Shown here piece by piece: positions 22,569 through 32,900 of a stretch of DNA of 64,000 nt. The stretch spans positions 34,939,132 through 35,003,131 of the forward strand of contig CM055894.1 in the NCBI GenBank assembly GCA_029582155.1. The letters are read 5' to 3'. Positions within the stretch are counted from its first letter, which is position 1. Each line of letters opens with the position of its first letter. Made by a program: the position numbers and the translations under genes. This stretch comes from Panopea generosa (Eukaryota; Mollusca; Bivalvia; Adapedonta; Hiatellidae). The notes under the pieces were generated by a model, which saw only the letters and a list, made by a program, of their open reading frames with translations, ran no database searches and was not told the DNA's origin.

Positions 22569-24410
22569 CGTTTGAAGAAAAAACGCGAAAAATGAGCTTT
22601 TGAATAATTTACCAAATTTGTGTCAAGGTTTAAATTTGAATTTAGATACGGTGACACAAAAACATATTTTGTTTAAAATTAATCCAAAGTAGCTTTCATT
22701 TGAAAACAATGTCGAAACTAGTTTTATTGATTATTTGGAGCAGATTGATAAAACAAGTCAGAAAACTCGAAACATTTTCAAAATAAACTAACAACAACTG
22801 TTATATATTAAAAATGTCCAATCTTGCGTTAATTCTATTAAACATTAACTATGTACCTTTTACGTGAGAAATAACTCTGTACAAGTAAATCAAGAGGGAT
22901 TGTTGAATTTGTTCAAAATTTGTGACATAGAAAGTGTGTTATCTTGAAAATAACGTTAGCGTCTTTTTAATAACAATTCACCGTACGCGAGAGCGACACT
23001 CGATGCGCGCACTTGCAATGTTGTCTTTACGGTTCACTTGTTAAAATGGCAGTGTAGTAACCCATATCCATCGCTGATTGTCATTACACATGTAGTATCT
23101 TCAATAACATTATTCAGAAATTATGAAATATATTCCTTACTTAGAACAACTATTCTAAATGCTTACATGTAATAATCTTTAAATTGGAAAGAATGCAATG
23201 ATTAAAGGAACTTAATTAAATGACACACAAAATACATGGTACGTACTCAGCATGGTACAGCTAGTTATCAATCAATAACTCATATATATCAATATATGTG
23301 CAAACATACATAATTGTATATATTGGTTTTGCTGCTACATTGAGATGTGATTATAAAATTTGCCTATCAATGACAGTAGTTAACAGTTTACATTTAATAT
23401 ATGAAGACATATAATGGAATAATACAGGTTCTGTATCATGACATTCGTATATACAATGTACTCGCATTTACATTAGATGAATATTAAATGCTATTCTCTA
23501 TTTTGAATACTTCGATACAATTCAAATGCAAGTTTTCCGCTGTTATACGCAATACTTACATGTTTAGATATAAAACACAATGCGATAACCTAGTATTATG
23601 TATTATGTTCCTCTAGAAGTTTAAAATTGTTCTCGTCCATATTTATTTATATATTATACAGACAACGTTAATGACAGCAATATTAATGCATATTTCCGCA
23701 ACTTCAGTAAACCATATCCTAGTGATATTTAATTGATTTCATTCTAACACATTATCCTTAACACAATTTTGTCTGGTATTTTACTGAAATGTTAATAGAT
23801 TGTGACGAATAAATATAATACAGAACATCTGCATCATGTTTACAACGGCGATTTAAATATAAAGTGCCATAGCGAATTCATTATATTCACGTATGCATTT
23901 ATCCTTCAATTATTCAAATTTGATTTAGCAGAGAGAAGTTTAAACTGCACAATACAATGGCAAAGATAAAATTAATGATTAAATGTAACCAATTATGTAT
24001 AATTCTTCAGAAGTAACTATGACCCTTGTGATGAATTATATTACACAGAATTGTAAAACACATGTTCGAACATTAATCTTTGTTTTAAAAGTATAATATA
24101 TCATCTACATGTATAATTTTATTTCGCTTTAAACAGTGTACTCTATCAATATTAATATTCAATTAAGTAAAAACAGCACTAATTCTCGTTTGTTTACTTA
24201 AGAACAAACAGAACAATACTTCCTGTTAATATCCTTGTAATATATACAATAGAATAAAGAAAGAAAATCAAGGAACGGCTTACACCAGTACAGTTATACT
24301 CGAACACTTGAACATCCTGTTAAGTAAGATATAAAATGATTGTCTTTCAAATTTGTTTTATTTATACAAAATATATTTCTCTAAAGAATTATCATACAAA
24401 GAAAGCTTGT
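22569..24410. other. Gene-free AT-rich stretch
   Basis: No supported exon or repeat. A small CG-containing patch lies at 22980-23040 (CGTACGCGAGAGCGACACTCG). Confidence 0.4.
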
Positions 24411-24595
24411 TTATTTAGTTAAACAACAAAAGTAAGCATGATTGTCTTTGGATATCCATATACTCGGTAGTTTAAGACCTTCCTGGTTCACTAGTGTTTG
24501 TATCTGTTTCTCGGTGTGTTTGCCGCTTGAACCTGCACCTTCATATAAATTGATATATTCTCCTTTTTTCAACGTTATAGTTATACCAAAAACTG
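24411..24595 (-). CDS. Terminal coding exon of unrecognised family
   Basis: On the minus strand, after the acceptor ATCTCTTTTCAG, a phase-1 entry gives about 60 codons: VFGITITLKKGEYINLYEGA, GSSGKHTEKQIQTLVNQEG, LKLPSIWISKDNHAYFCCLTK, then TAA at 24413-24411. Composition is strongly protein-like, with balanced charged, hydrophobic, Gly and aromatic residues, against a very AT-rich background. AATAAA overlaps the stop region and may be the polyadenylation signal. The exon has no Met and is too short to be noticed by size alone. No family is recognised; the HTE tripeptide alone is not enough to suggest a deaminase or nuclease. Upstream exons would lie above 24.6 kb on the minus strand, where none was identified. 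It could be a functional last exon or a stranded pseudogene exon. Confidence 0.5.
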
Positions 24596-24689
24596 CTGAA
24601 AAGAGATCATAACCATTAGTTACAAATAATTGTTTCTACAATAGTATCTATTTACTATGGAACTAGGACACCGATGGGCAATTGGTGCT

Positions 24690-25862
24690 TTGTCTTAAAA
24701 TAGTATACTCCCTATCAATGCAGGTAGAGTAATAAACTATGTCTATGCTAATTGCCATTCATATTTAGATGAAAGTGACCATAATTTCGAATTGTCTACC
24801 TCTTGACCTTTATTAACAATACAATCATCGCATTACTAGACGGCGCTTTCTACCACCGCTCGGCCATGGAGAACACTCTGAACTCAGAACATTTGAGTAA
24901 CAAACAGAATGGCTAGGAATATTGCCGACTACAGATTCCTGTTCCTTTCGATTTGAAATTCATGTAAGTCAAAATAACATATGAAGATAGACGTCTGAGC
25001 CCTTTTCGTTCCAATGAATACTTTTGAAAGCATTCAATAGATAACTTCAATTCCAAAATATTTAGTCGTAGTAACCATTAATTTATTTTGCTCAGATTGT
25101 GCCAAGAAATTTGACGAGGAAAATCACAACGAGGAAATTAGTAATGGTGGTGAGTATACTATGTTTTCTACACACAGTCTATACGTACTATGTTTATTAA
25201 CGAGTTCATGTAATCACGTAACACTTTATTAGTTTATTAATAAAATATTGTTCAAGGTAGCATCGTAGAACATTGTACACATGTTAACCTCATGATCTAG
25301 TAGTGTACTTTACTATGGGGGTCATTTTAAGCATTTTTTGAAATCATAGATTGAATCAAATATCCAAAACTTTCAAATTGTCATAATTTAAAAACTGTTC
25401 ATGATATTTCACGAACATATGTACACATGTCATTCTAATGGTTAAGTTTGGCAATTTACTATGATGGAGTCCACTTTAATATTTTATCTATTATCTTGGA
25501 ACCAATAGCCAACATACGTTTCAGGTGCATTACTCCAAAATTGTTCAAGATAACGTTATGAAAATATATCAACCTAGTGTTGTAGTAGTGTCTTTACTAA
25601 GAAGTTTTCATCTTCTGTATATAATCTGTTACTACAGAAATAATTAACAAAATGACCAATACTTTACTTTCCGATGCACATCGACAAAGTTTACCCTATT
25701 GATGCAAGTTTGCCTTTTTCTGAGAAGCAGTTTTCATTTTCAAGTTTCTGAAGTTAATTTTTTAATGGGGTTTAACGCAATTTTCAAGACATTTTAGGTT
25801 GTATATGGATTATCCAGTTGTATAAGCCTTTTAGTGGATGAATATTTTAGAATGAATATGAT
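24690..25862 (+). repeat. Segmental duplication, copy 2 (pairs with 2530-3442)
   Basis: From about 24845 the sequence follows the copy at 2.5 kb: a SINE head on the minus strand (A box GGCCGAGCGGTGG), CACTCTGAACTCAG, the exon with both splice sites, GTACACATGTTAACCTCATGATCTAG in the intron, CCGATGCACATCGACAAAG, and the broken SINE body to 25862, where similarity stops at ATGATATACC. An extra ~90 bp before the exon (24915-25000) is absent from copy 1. Confidence 0.8.
25096..25149 (+). CDS. 54-nt internal exon, phase 1-1, paralogue of 2707-2739
   Basis: The acceptor ATTTTGCTCAG and donor GTGAGTA flank 54 nt that read, in phase 1, D-CAKKFDEENHNEEISNG-G. The first residues match D-CVKK of the 2707 exon and the last match its K-G-G end; seven acidic/polar codons are extra here. 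Both indel and substitutions preserve frame and splice sites, which argues for selection after duplication. The acidic EENHNEE stretch suggests a flexible cytoplasmic or linker region; no domain is present. The next phase-compatible exon is 27912-27983. Confidence 0.6.
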
Positions 25863-26924
25863 ATACCACACAATCTACGTCATTCACTTGAAATCGATAT
25901 CCGATAAAACATTACGCGTGCAATATACACTCCCGTTATGGGCGGTTTATCGATACAGATTTTTATATGTAATTATATAGCACCTTGTTAAAAAATAGTA
26001 AATAAAGTAATTAAAGTATATTTCAAAAGCTTAGTCCTTGATATATTATAAAACTGCATTCAAAAACCTTTCATTTGATGTAAGTTTTATTGATCTCTCT
26101 TAATATTTTCTTGCTTCCAATTAAGTTTTAAGTTGATGACTCGTAAATTATATTTAAAATCTCTTATTCTTAACATTCTCTGTTTTTTGTGAGCAATTTT
26201 ATCAACTTTTCTATTTTTTAATCACTTAGTCCCTGTTATATTAAAAAAGTATGTTTTCTATGCTTTAATATGGCATAAGAATTATTTTGAAGACAAAATT
26301 ATTAGTTGCTTCCGATTTGTTTTGAAAAGGCATTATTTGCTCGGCTTTTCATATCAAAATAGTCGTATAAAATACTAAATAATTTTGAATAGGCGTGGTG
26401 TGTGAATGTATGTGCATATATTGTGTTCAGTGTCTGGTACACTTATTTAATTTTCAATCATAATTCAGAAAGATTTATATCACTTTTTTATATTTTAAAG
26501 GGATATACAATGTATGCACTTAATCTATTTGAACTTTGAATTAATATTAATTGGTAATATTTTTATTGCCACCTTTGAATGAAAAAGTAGTTATTCAATA
26601 ATTGATGTAAAGTACAGATGCATCAGTTTGCAATACTTGTTCAATTGATTTTCAAATAAACAGAGAATAGAATTATGTACTTATAAAATGAAATTTAGCT
26701 TTATTCATTAATTAATACATTCAGAATATTTGTATTTTAAATAAAAATCAAACAATTATATTTTTTATAATAAACCGGATAATAAAATTTAAACATTTCT
26801 ATATTTATTATCACTTTATATTTATGTAGGCAAAGTATCAAACAATAGGACGTTTGCAACGTTCATTAAGTTGACTTAAGTTTTAAAACGCCGCCTCCCA
26901 CCTTCTCCATTCCCTGGGGGGCAA
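25863..26924. other. Gene-free intronic stretch
   Basis: AT-rich; nothing recognised. Confidence 0.4.
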
Positions 26925-27002
26925 TGCAGTCATGCATGTATAAAGTCAGCTCTAAAGTAGTCCCTAGTTATCCGCCTAAGGGTAATGCAGTCATGCATGT
27001 AA
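26925..27002. repeat. Short direct repeat, 58-bp spacing
   Basis: AATGCAGTCATGCATGTA occurs at 26925 and again at 26983, each after a GC-rich approach. Confidence 0.7.
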
Positions 27003-27519
27003 ATGATTTATGGTCGGTAAAATTGTATACTTCAATTTTATCTGGTTTTGACTTCTCTGGTTTCGGAAGAAACAGAATACAGATCTGCTCGCTAAAATGA
27101 CTGGTTCAAAGCGTGAGGGTAAATAAAAACTTATACATAACACAGAATATAGAGAAATGAAAGATACTGTGTATGTTGTAATTATTCTGACATGAACGAT
27201 GAATATCACTTGAAATGTATATGCCTATGGTTTGATGATCTTAGAAAATACCACAGACTTATATATAAATCCTTGAAAATACTATATACGACGATGCTTT
27301 TATCAAAGGTGTAAGTGTATTGAATAACATCAAATTTAGATATATCCAAAATTTGAATTTAATACACGTTTTATTTAAGGTAACAAATAATTCTAATGCA
27401 TTTTATTGAATGTAATTATGGATTTATTAAGTATCTTAATCATGGTAATAGTCTATATTTAATAATTTGCTGTTTAATTAAAAAAATGCTATGGTAGAGA
27501 AAAAAATCATCATTATCAT
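27003..27519. other. Gene-free stretch
   Basis: No supported feature. Confidence 0.4.
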
Positions 27520-27558
27520 CATCATCATTATTGCTGTTTCTTTTTCTCTCTCTCTCTG

Positions 27559-27597
<39 letters not shown>
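27520..27597. repeat. ATC and TC microsatellites
   Basis: ATCATCATTATC repeats are followed by (TC)n with three TG interruptions up to 27597. The minus-strand frame rich in RERERE is a translation of this. Confidence 0.95.
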
Positions 27598-27601
<4 letters not shown>

Positions 27602-27911
27602 ATCAAGCATGTGTCGGTGTGATGATATATTTAGACGTAAATAGTTACAGTTATGCATAATACTTGTTTCTTTGTGTGTATGTGTGTTGTTAGCGGCTCA
27701 ATCGTGACGTCTATCAACGTTTATCGTCAGGCTGCCTATCTGAATATGTCTATATATATACCTGTCTGTCTTGTATCTCTTTTTGATCTCCTACATAATG
27801 CTCCCCATACATTAGCTGTGTCCTGGTGTGATCACATGTCAGTGCGTATCTTTCTCTTTTACATGATGTTGCTCTTATAACCGTGTATAGTGTTTTATAT
27901 GTATAACTCAG

Positions 27912-27983
27912 ATTCGTCTAATGAACAACATATTCCTTGTGCAAATGAAGAGACTATAAATGTTCGACGATGGAATCCAAAAA
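27912..27983 (+). CDS. Array exon A, 72 nt, intact, phase 1-1
   Basis: Acceptor TGTATAACTCAG, donor GTAAGTTA. It reads D-SSNEQHIPCANEETINVRRW-NPK with no stop and enters and leaves in phase 1, so inclusion or skipping does not disturb the frame. It aligns without gaps to exon B (D-x3-E-x7-N-E-x-x-N). It is hydrophilic, with no membrane segment or recognised motif; a repeated cytoplasmic tail module is an inference. Codon-level similarity to B is low outside the N-E-x-x-N core, so the copies are old or diverging quickly. Confidence 0.6.
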
Positions 27984-29019
27984 GTAAGTTATTAAAAATC
28001 ATTGTGTCTGATTGTCACGACCATCTGCGGACATGCATTCTTGACTTTGTATTTGCATATATAATTCAGATATAGTTAAACAAATTATCAGACATTTGAA
28101 TAATGGTCAATGTTTATTTCCCTACATTGAAGAGTATGTCTCAAATTTACGGTGCATATGTATTTTAATTGCAAAATTTTATATAACATTTATATTGATT
28201 AAGCATATTAAAGAAAAATATCGACGGATGTTCATCTTTACATATGCCATTAGATATTTTAATGTATATTTAATGTTTAGAACTGCCCTCTGGACTGGCA
28301 TTGTCTGAGTCGATTTCCTACTAATTGGTTTATTAAGGAAAATGACTGTATTTCATAATGAATATCTAATTTATTGAAAGGTAAATATCATTTTCAATAC
28401 TCAAGTTAAGTAGTGGTGCTTTACGTAAAACGGAAAAAAAAATATGCCAAGCAGCCCTTCTTTTATATAGTATAAAACTTTCACTGGTGTAATTGATTAT
28501 AATAAGACTAATTATTAAATATCAGTTGATTTACAGTCCGATAATCAAATGTTTATGCGCTCCAAATGATTATAATTATACACATAAATTAATCGCTAAG
28601 AGAATATTTTCTGGAAGTCAGAAACTATTGCAAAAAGTCATTTTTTTTAACACTGCAATATTTGTTTTATAATACAAGGCGTACACATGCATTGATATAT
28701 TGTATACATTTCCATCTAATACGTTAAGTATGTATATATAGGCGGTAGCAATTGTAGGCAGAAACATCGGATTCACAATAGTTAGGTCGTAATTTCTATC
28801 GTTTCACAATGAAAAATGTTGTATGTGTAATGTGTATCACATTAGTTATATAAATATATGATTATTGATGTAGTTATCGTGGCGTTGAAAGAAAATTAAT
28901 TTGATAAATAGTAACAGTTATACATAATACTTGTTTCTGTATGTCTATGTGTGTTGTTAGCGGCTCGATCGTGGCATCTATCGGCGTTTCATGTCTTGCT
29001 GCCAATCCGCACATGCTTA

Positions 29020-30082
29020 TATTGTTGCGAGCCGGCTACTTCTCAGGTGGTTGAAGATCGAGATAGTGATTTAAACAATGGTTCCAATATAAACTAAGAC
29101 AGACACCGCTTAAGATATCTCAATTAAATAAACATGCGTAACATGATTAATAATACTACAAAATGCCAACTTACTTCACTTAAAATATACCTAAATAAAT
29201 CTGTTTCCCACAAATGACTATAAGTCTGCTTTATTGCTCTATATTTATTACACTATGCTTATATCTAATTCTATTTATATAATGTGTTAAATTATAAGCT
29301 TTAGAAATTAAAAGTATTTGATACTAACTAAGACTTCCAAAGAAAGAGACACGAAACTTCAGGTGTATTTATAAAGAAAATGTGCGGAGTCTAGAATTCA
29401 GTTTGCACTGACTATTTATACATAAACCGATCCCGCAAATAAAAGTGCTGGAATCCCTAAAAATGACGTCGTGAATGTCGTCCCGAATAGAATATGTGGG
29501 AAATCCCGCATAAAAAAACTGGGAACGTCTTCCAGCAAATAACGGGAACTTGCAATAAATTCTACTATTCCAAAAATGCACAGTACCATCACCTTTAAAC
29601 CAGTGATTAAACACTATAAATGTATTAAAGTATTACAATAGACTTTAGGAATAAAAGAACAAATATTAAACTACAATTTCATACCTTTGTATTAATTTTG
29701 CATACATTATAAAGTATAATATTCAGCGATAAAACTTAATCAGTAATAAATTCTGGAGCTGTTATGTATCTGGTAACCTAGTTACAGGCTCCCATAATGT
29801 TATACTACAATATCAACAACAACAAACATGGCTTTCTCATCAATGACAGGTGCTCTTTTGAAAGTGATAGATCGATTTAAACAAAATACATGTAGTTATG
29901 ACTATGACATTAGATGATTACTGACTAGGTGGGGTAATAAATGTATGAGTGAAATAATGATAGAAAATATTTAACTTATTTAAGTAAACTTAGCTTGTAG
30001 AAATGGTTTTAATCTGCACCACTTGCGTATACAAAAATGTAAACAACAGCACATTTTACCGGATAAATCCGGGCATGGCATT
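29020..30082. mobile_element. ~1.06-kb insertion within unit B, unclassified
   Basis: Alignment of unit B with unit A is interrupted here: the match to GCCTATCTGAATATGTCTAT stops after CCGCACATG and resumes at TGTCTATCTACC. The inserted DNA begins near TTGTTGCGAGCCGGC and ends near AAATCCGGGCATGGCATTA. It has no clear terminal inverted repeats and no coding capacity. A solo LTR or a non-autonomous transposon would fit. The 81-codon minus frame at 29369-29614 lies inside it. Confidence 0.5.
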
Positions 30083-30250
30083 ATGTCTATCTACCTCTCT
30101 GTCTTGTATCTCTTCCTGATGCCCAACATAATGCTCTCCATGAATTATCTGTGTCATTGAGTGAACATAATTTTACCTCGGTGTATCTGTCTCTACTTTA
30201 CATGATATTGCTCTTATAACTGTTGATATTATTTTGTATTTATTACTCAG

Positions 30251-30322
30251 ATGTTTTACCTGAAGAACGTCATCGTTTAACAAATGAAACGAATAAATAC
30301 ATTCCACCAAGGAATGAAATCG
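30251..30322 (+). CDS. Array exon B, 72 nt, intact, phase 1-1
   Basis: Acceptor TTTATTACTCAG, donor GTAAGTTA. It reads D-VLPEERHRLTNETNKYIPPR-NEI, open throughout, with the same length and phase as exon A. It is closest in sequence to C and D (L-x-E-x-R/P-x-x-x-T-N-E-x-N-K), so B, C and D share a later ancestor than A. With A it is one of the two copies still usable for splicing. No known domain. Confidence 0.6.
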
Positions 30323-31768
30323 GTAAGTTATTTAAAATTATTTGTCTGAGTGTCACACCCATCTGCGGACATGCATGCTTGGCTGTGTATTTGCATATCT
30401 GATTCAGATATAGATCAATAAATTATCTGACATCTGAATAATGGTCAATGTCTATTTCCCTACATTTAAGAACGTCTTAAATTTACGTTGCATATGTATT
30501 TTAAATGCAAAATTATGTTCTTTGATATAGTATTTATATTGATTAAGCATATTAAAGAAAAGTATCGACAGATATTCATCTTTACAATTGAAATAAGATA
30601 TTTGAATGCCTATTGTGTGTTTAGAACTGACATTTAGGCTGACTTTGTGTGAGTCGATGTCCTATTGATTCGTTTACTAAAGAAAGAGCCTATTTTACGT
30701 AGTGAATATCTAATTAATTGAAGATAAATATCATTTTCAATAATATAGTTTAGGATCGTTGCTTAACGAAAACTTAAAAAAAACAACAGTTTGTTCAGTA
30801 GCCAGTGGTGTATATATTATAAAACAGCTATCAGCTGTTTGCTTTCGCTGGATTCATGTATTATGATAAGACTTCTTCGGGAATAAATATTGACCCAAAA
30901 CACACAAGAGTTGGGTGAGACGATTTAATGTCATTACATTGGAATATTTGATGTAACCATTTACCAAGATGAAGTAAACATGTGTGTATTGTACAGGTAT
31001 TAACACATTTAATCTGCCATATTGGCTAAAACAGCAAGATTCTGTGCTAAGTATTAACTTAACATAAGTTGGTTTACAGTGCGATAAATAAATCTCTGTG
31101 CGCTCCAAATGATTATATACACATAAAGTTAGCTAAATCAATCGCTTTGAGAATATTTCCTGGAAATCAGAAACTATTGCAGTTATTTTTTAAATACGTC
31201 TTCCAACAGGAAGTTTTGTACCGTTAATAAAGAACGTGTCAAAACTAGTGATTGAAAAATAACACTGTTATATTATTTTTTATATTACAAGGCGTACACA
31301 CACATTGCTATATTGTTTAAATGTCCATCTAAAAACATAAATTATGTTAAAATAGACGGTAGCGTTTTCAGGCAGACATACCGGATCCACAATCGTTCGG
31401 ACGTAATTTCGATCGTTAATCAATGATATGTGCTGTTTGTTTAATCTGTATCACCCTATTTATATACATATATTATCGACGTAGTTATCAAATCAATTTG
31501 ATAAATAAATTACAGTTACGCATAGTTCTTGTTTCTGTATGTATATGTGTGTTGTTAGCGGCTAGATCTCGGTGTCTATCGACGTTTCATGTCTGGCAGT
31601 CTATCTGCACATGTCTTTAAGTCTACCAGTCTGTCTTTTTACTCTTTCTTATACCCCACATAGTGCTCTCCGTGCATTATCTGTGTACATGTGTCGGTGT
31701 GTATCTGCCTCTATTTTGCATAATGGTGCTCTTATAACTGATTATATAGTTTAATATTTATTTCTCAG

Positions 31769-31840
31769 ATTCTTTGAAGGAAGAACCTGTTCCTTTTACA
31801 AATGAAGCGAATAAAGACATTCGTCAAGAGACTGTTTATT
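31769..31840 (+). pseudogene. Array exon C, donor deleted
   Basis: The acceptor TTTATTTCTCAG is intact and the frame reads D-SLKEEPVPFTNEANKDIRQE-T, clearly homologous to B and D. After codon ~22 the sequence jumps to what is intron in A and B (CGTCCATCTGCACGCATG), so the region holding the GTAAGTTA donor is missing. It cannot be spliced as its siblings are; it could only act as a terminal exon or be skipped. Confidence 0.65.
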
Positions 31841-32078
31841 GTTACGTCCATCTGCACGCATGCATGCTTGACTGTGTATTTTGATATCTGATTGATATAT
31901 AGTTTAACAAATTCTCAGACATCTGAAGAATGGTCAATGTCTATTTCCCTACATTTTAGAGTATGTCTCAAAGTTACGGTGCATAATCTGTGTTGTATAT
32001 ATGCAAGTGTGAACCTGTCTTTAGTTTACATGATGTTGCTCTTATAACCGTTGATAGTGTTTTATATGTACTTCTCAG

Positions 32079-32150
32079 ATCCGCTTGATGAAAAACGAAT
32101 GCCTCTTACAAGTGAAGCGAATAAATGAATTGGACAAGAGATTGGAAGCA
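32079..32150 (+). pseudogene. Array exon D, spliceable but with in-frame TGA
   Basis: The acceptor GTACTTCTCAG and donor GTAAGTTA are perfect and the length is 72 nt. It reads D-PLDEKRMPLTSEANK, then TGA at 32126-32128 where B has Tyr and C has Asp, then IGQEIGS. If included in the mRNA it would truncate the protein before the terminal exon at 35291. It is therefore either a dead copy that is skipped or a natural truncating (poison) exon. Confidence 0.6.
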
Positions 32151-32549
32151 GTAAGTTATTTAAAATTATTGTGTCTGGTTGTCATGCCCATTATGCTGTG
32201 TATTTGCATATATGATTTAGATAAAGTGAAACAAATTTTCAGACATCTGAATAATGGTCAATGTATATTTTTCTACGTGTAAGAGTATGCCTCATATTAA
32301 CTGTGTATATGTATTTTAATTGCAAAAGTCTGTACATTTATATAACATTTATATTGATTTATCATATTAAAGAAAAATATCTATGCATGTTCAATTTTAT
32401 AAATGCCAACAGCTGTTTGAATGTTTATTTTATGTTTAGAATTGACTGGCATTGTCTGAGTAAATGTCCTATTGGTTTGTTTATTAAAGAAAGTGCCTGT
32501 ATAACATAATGAATATATAAATATTTTTTACATCGATACTATATATTCT

Positions 32550-32900
32550 TAAGTAAACAATGAAGATCATTCTTCAATTATATCAAGTTCATTATTCTGA
32601 TGTCACTTTCACCGTTTGTTTACTGCAACTGTGCTTTGGAAGACAACTTCTTCCACAAAGTTGTCTGTGATTATGATTCTACTATATGCGGTCGTTTCTG
32701 CAATGTTGCCGAACCTGAGGTGGTAAATTACTTCCATAAATTAGCCAACAGTTTGGAAATTACGAAAAGCAAAGATTTTTATGTTTTACCACTTCCTTTG
32801 CCTTCAACTATTATACAACTAAATATGTTAGATTCATTCGGTACCAAGACCTTTATCATTCTTTGCACTTGCACTGTAATGACATCAGCAAGATCTTAAT
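32550..32900. repeat. Dispersed repeat, copy of 310-460
   Basis: GTAAACAATGAAGATCATTC, TATCAAGTTCATTATTCT, ATGTCACTTTCACCGTTT and TTACTTCCATAAATTAGCCAA match the copy near the window start. The 99-codon frame at 32600-32899 is interrupted by stops in the other copy, so it is unlikely to be a gene, though it is open here. Confidence 0.6.

Larger units (their letters stand above)
27641..32545 (+). repeat. Tandem array of exon-bearing segments (units A-D)
   Basis: Four related segments follow head to tail: A 27641-28910, B 28911-31507 (with a ~1.06-kb insertion), C 31508-~31985 and D ~31986-32545. Shared landmarks in order are ACAGTTA.GCATA.T.CTTGTTTCTG, GTGTTGTTAGCGGCT, TGTCTTGTATCTCTT, ATGATGTTGCTCTTATAACCG, the CTCAG acceptor and 72-nt exon, CATCTGCGGACATGCATGCTTG, GACATCTGAATAATGGTCAATG, TTGATTAAGCATATTAAAGA and TGTCTGAGTCGAT. 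C has lost its 3' half and D its 5' half, so these two behave as one broken pair. Confidence 0.85.

Noticed and set aside
32600-32899. 99-codon frame as a gene
   Set aside because: The related copy at 310-460 is closed by stops, and no splice sites or domain are seen.
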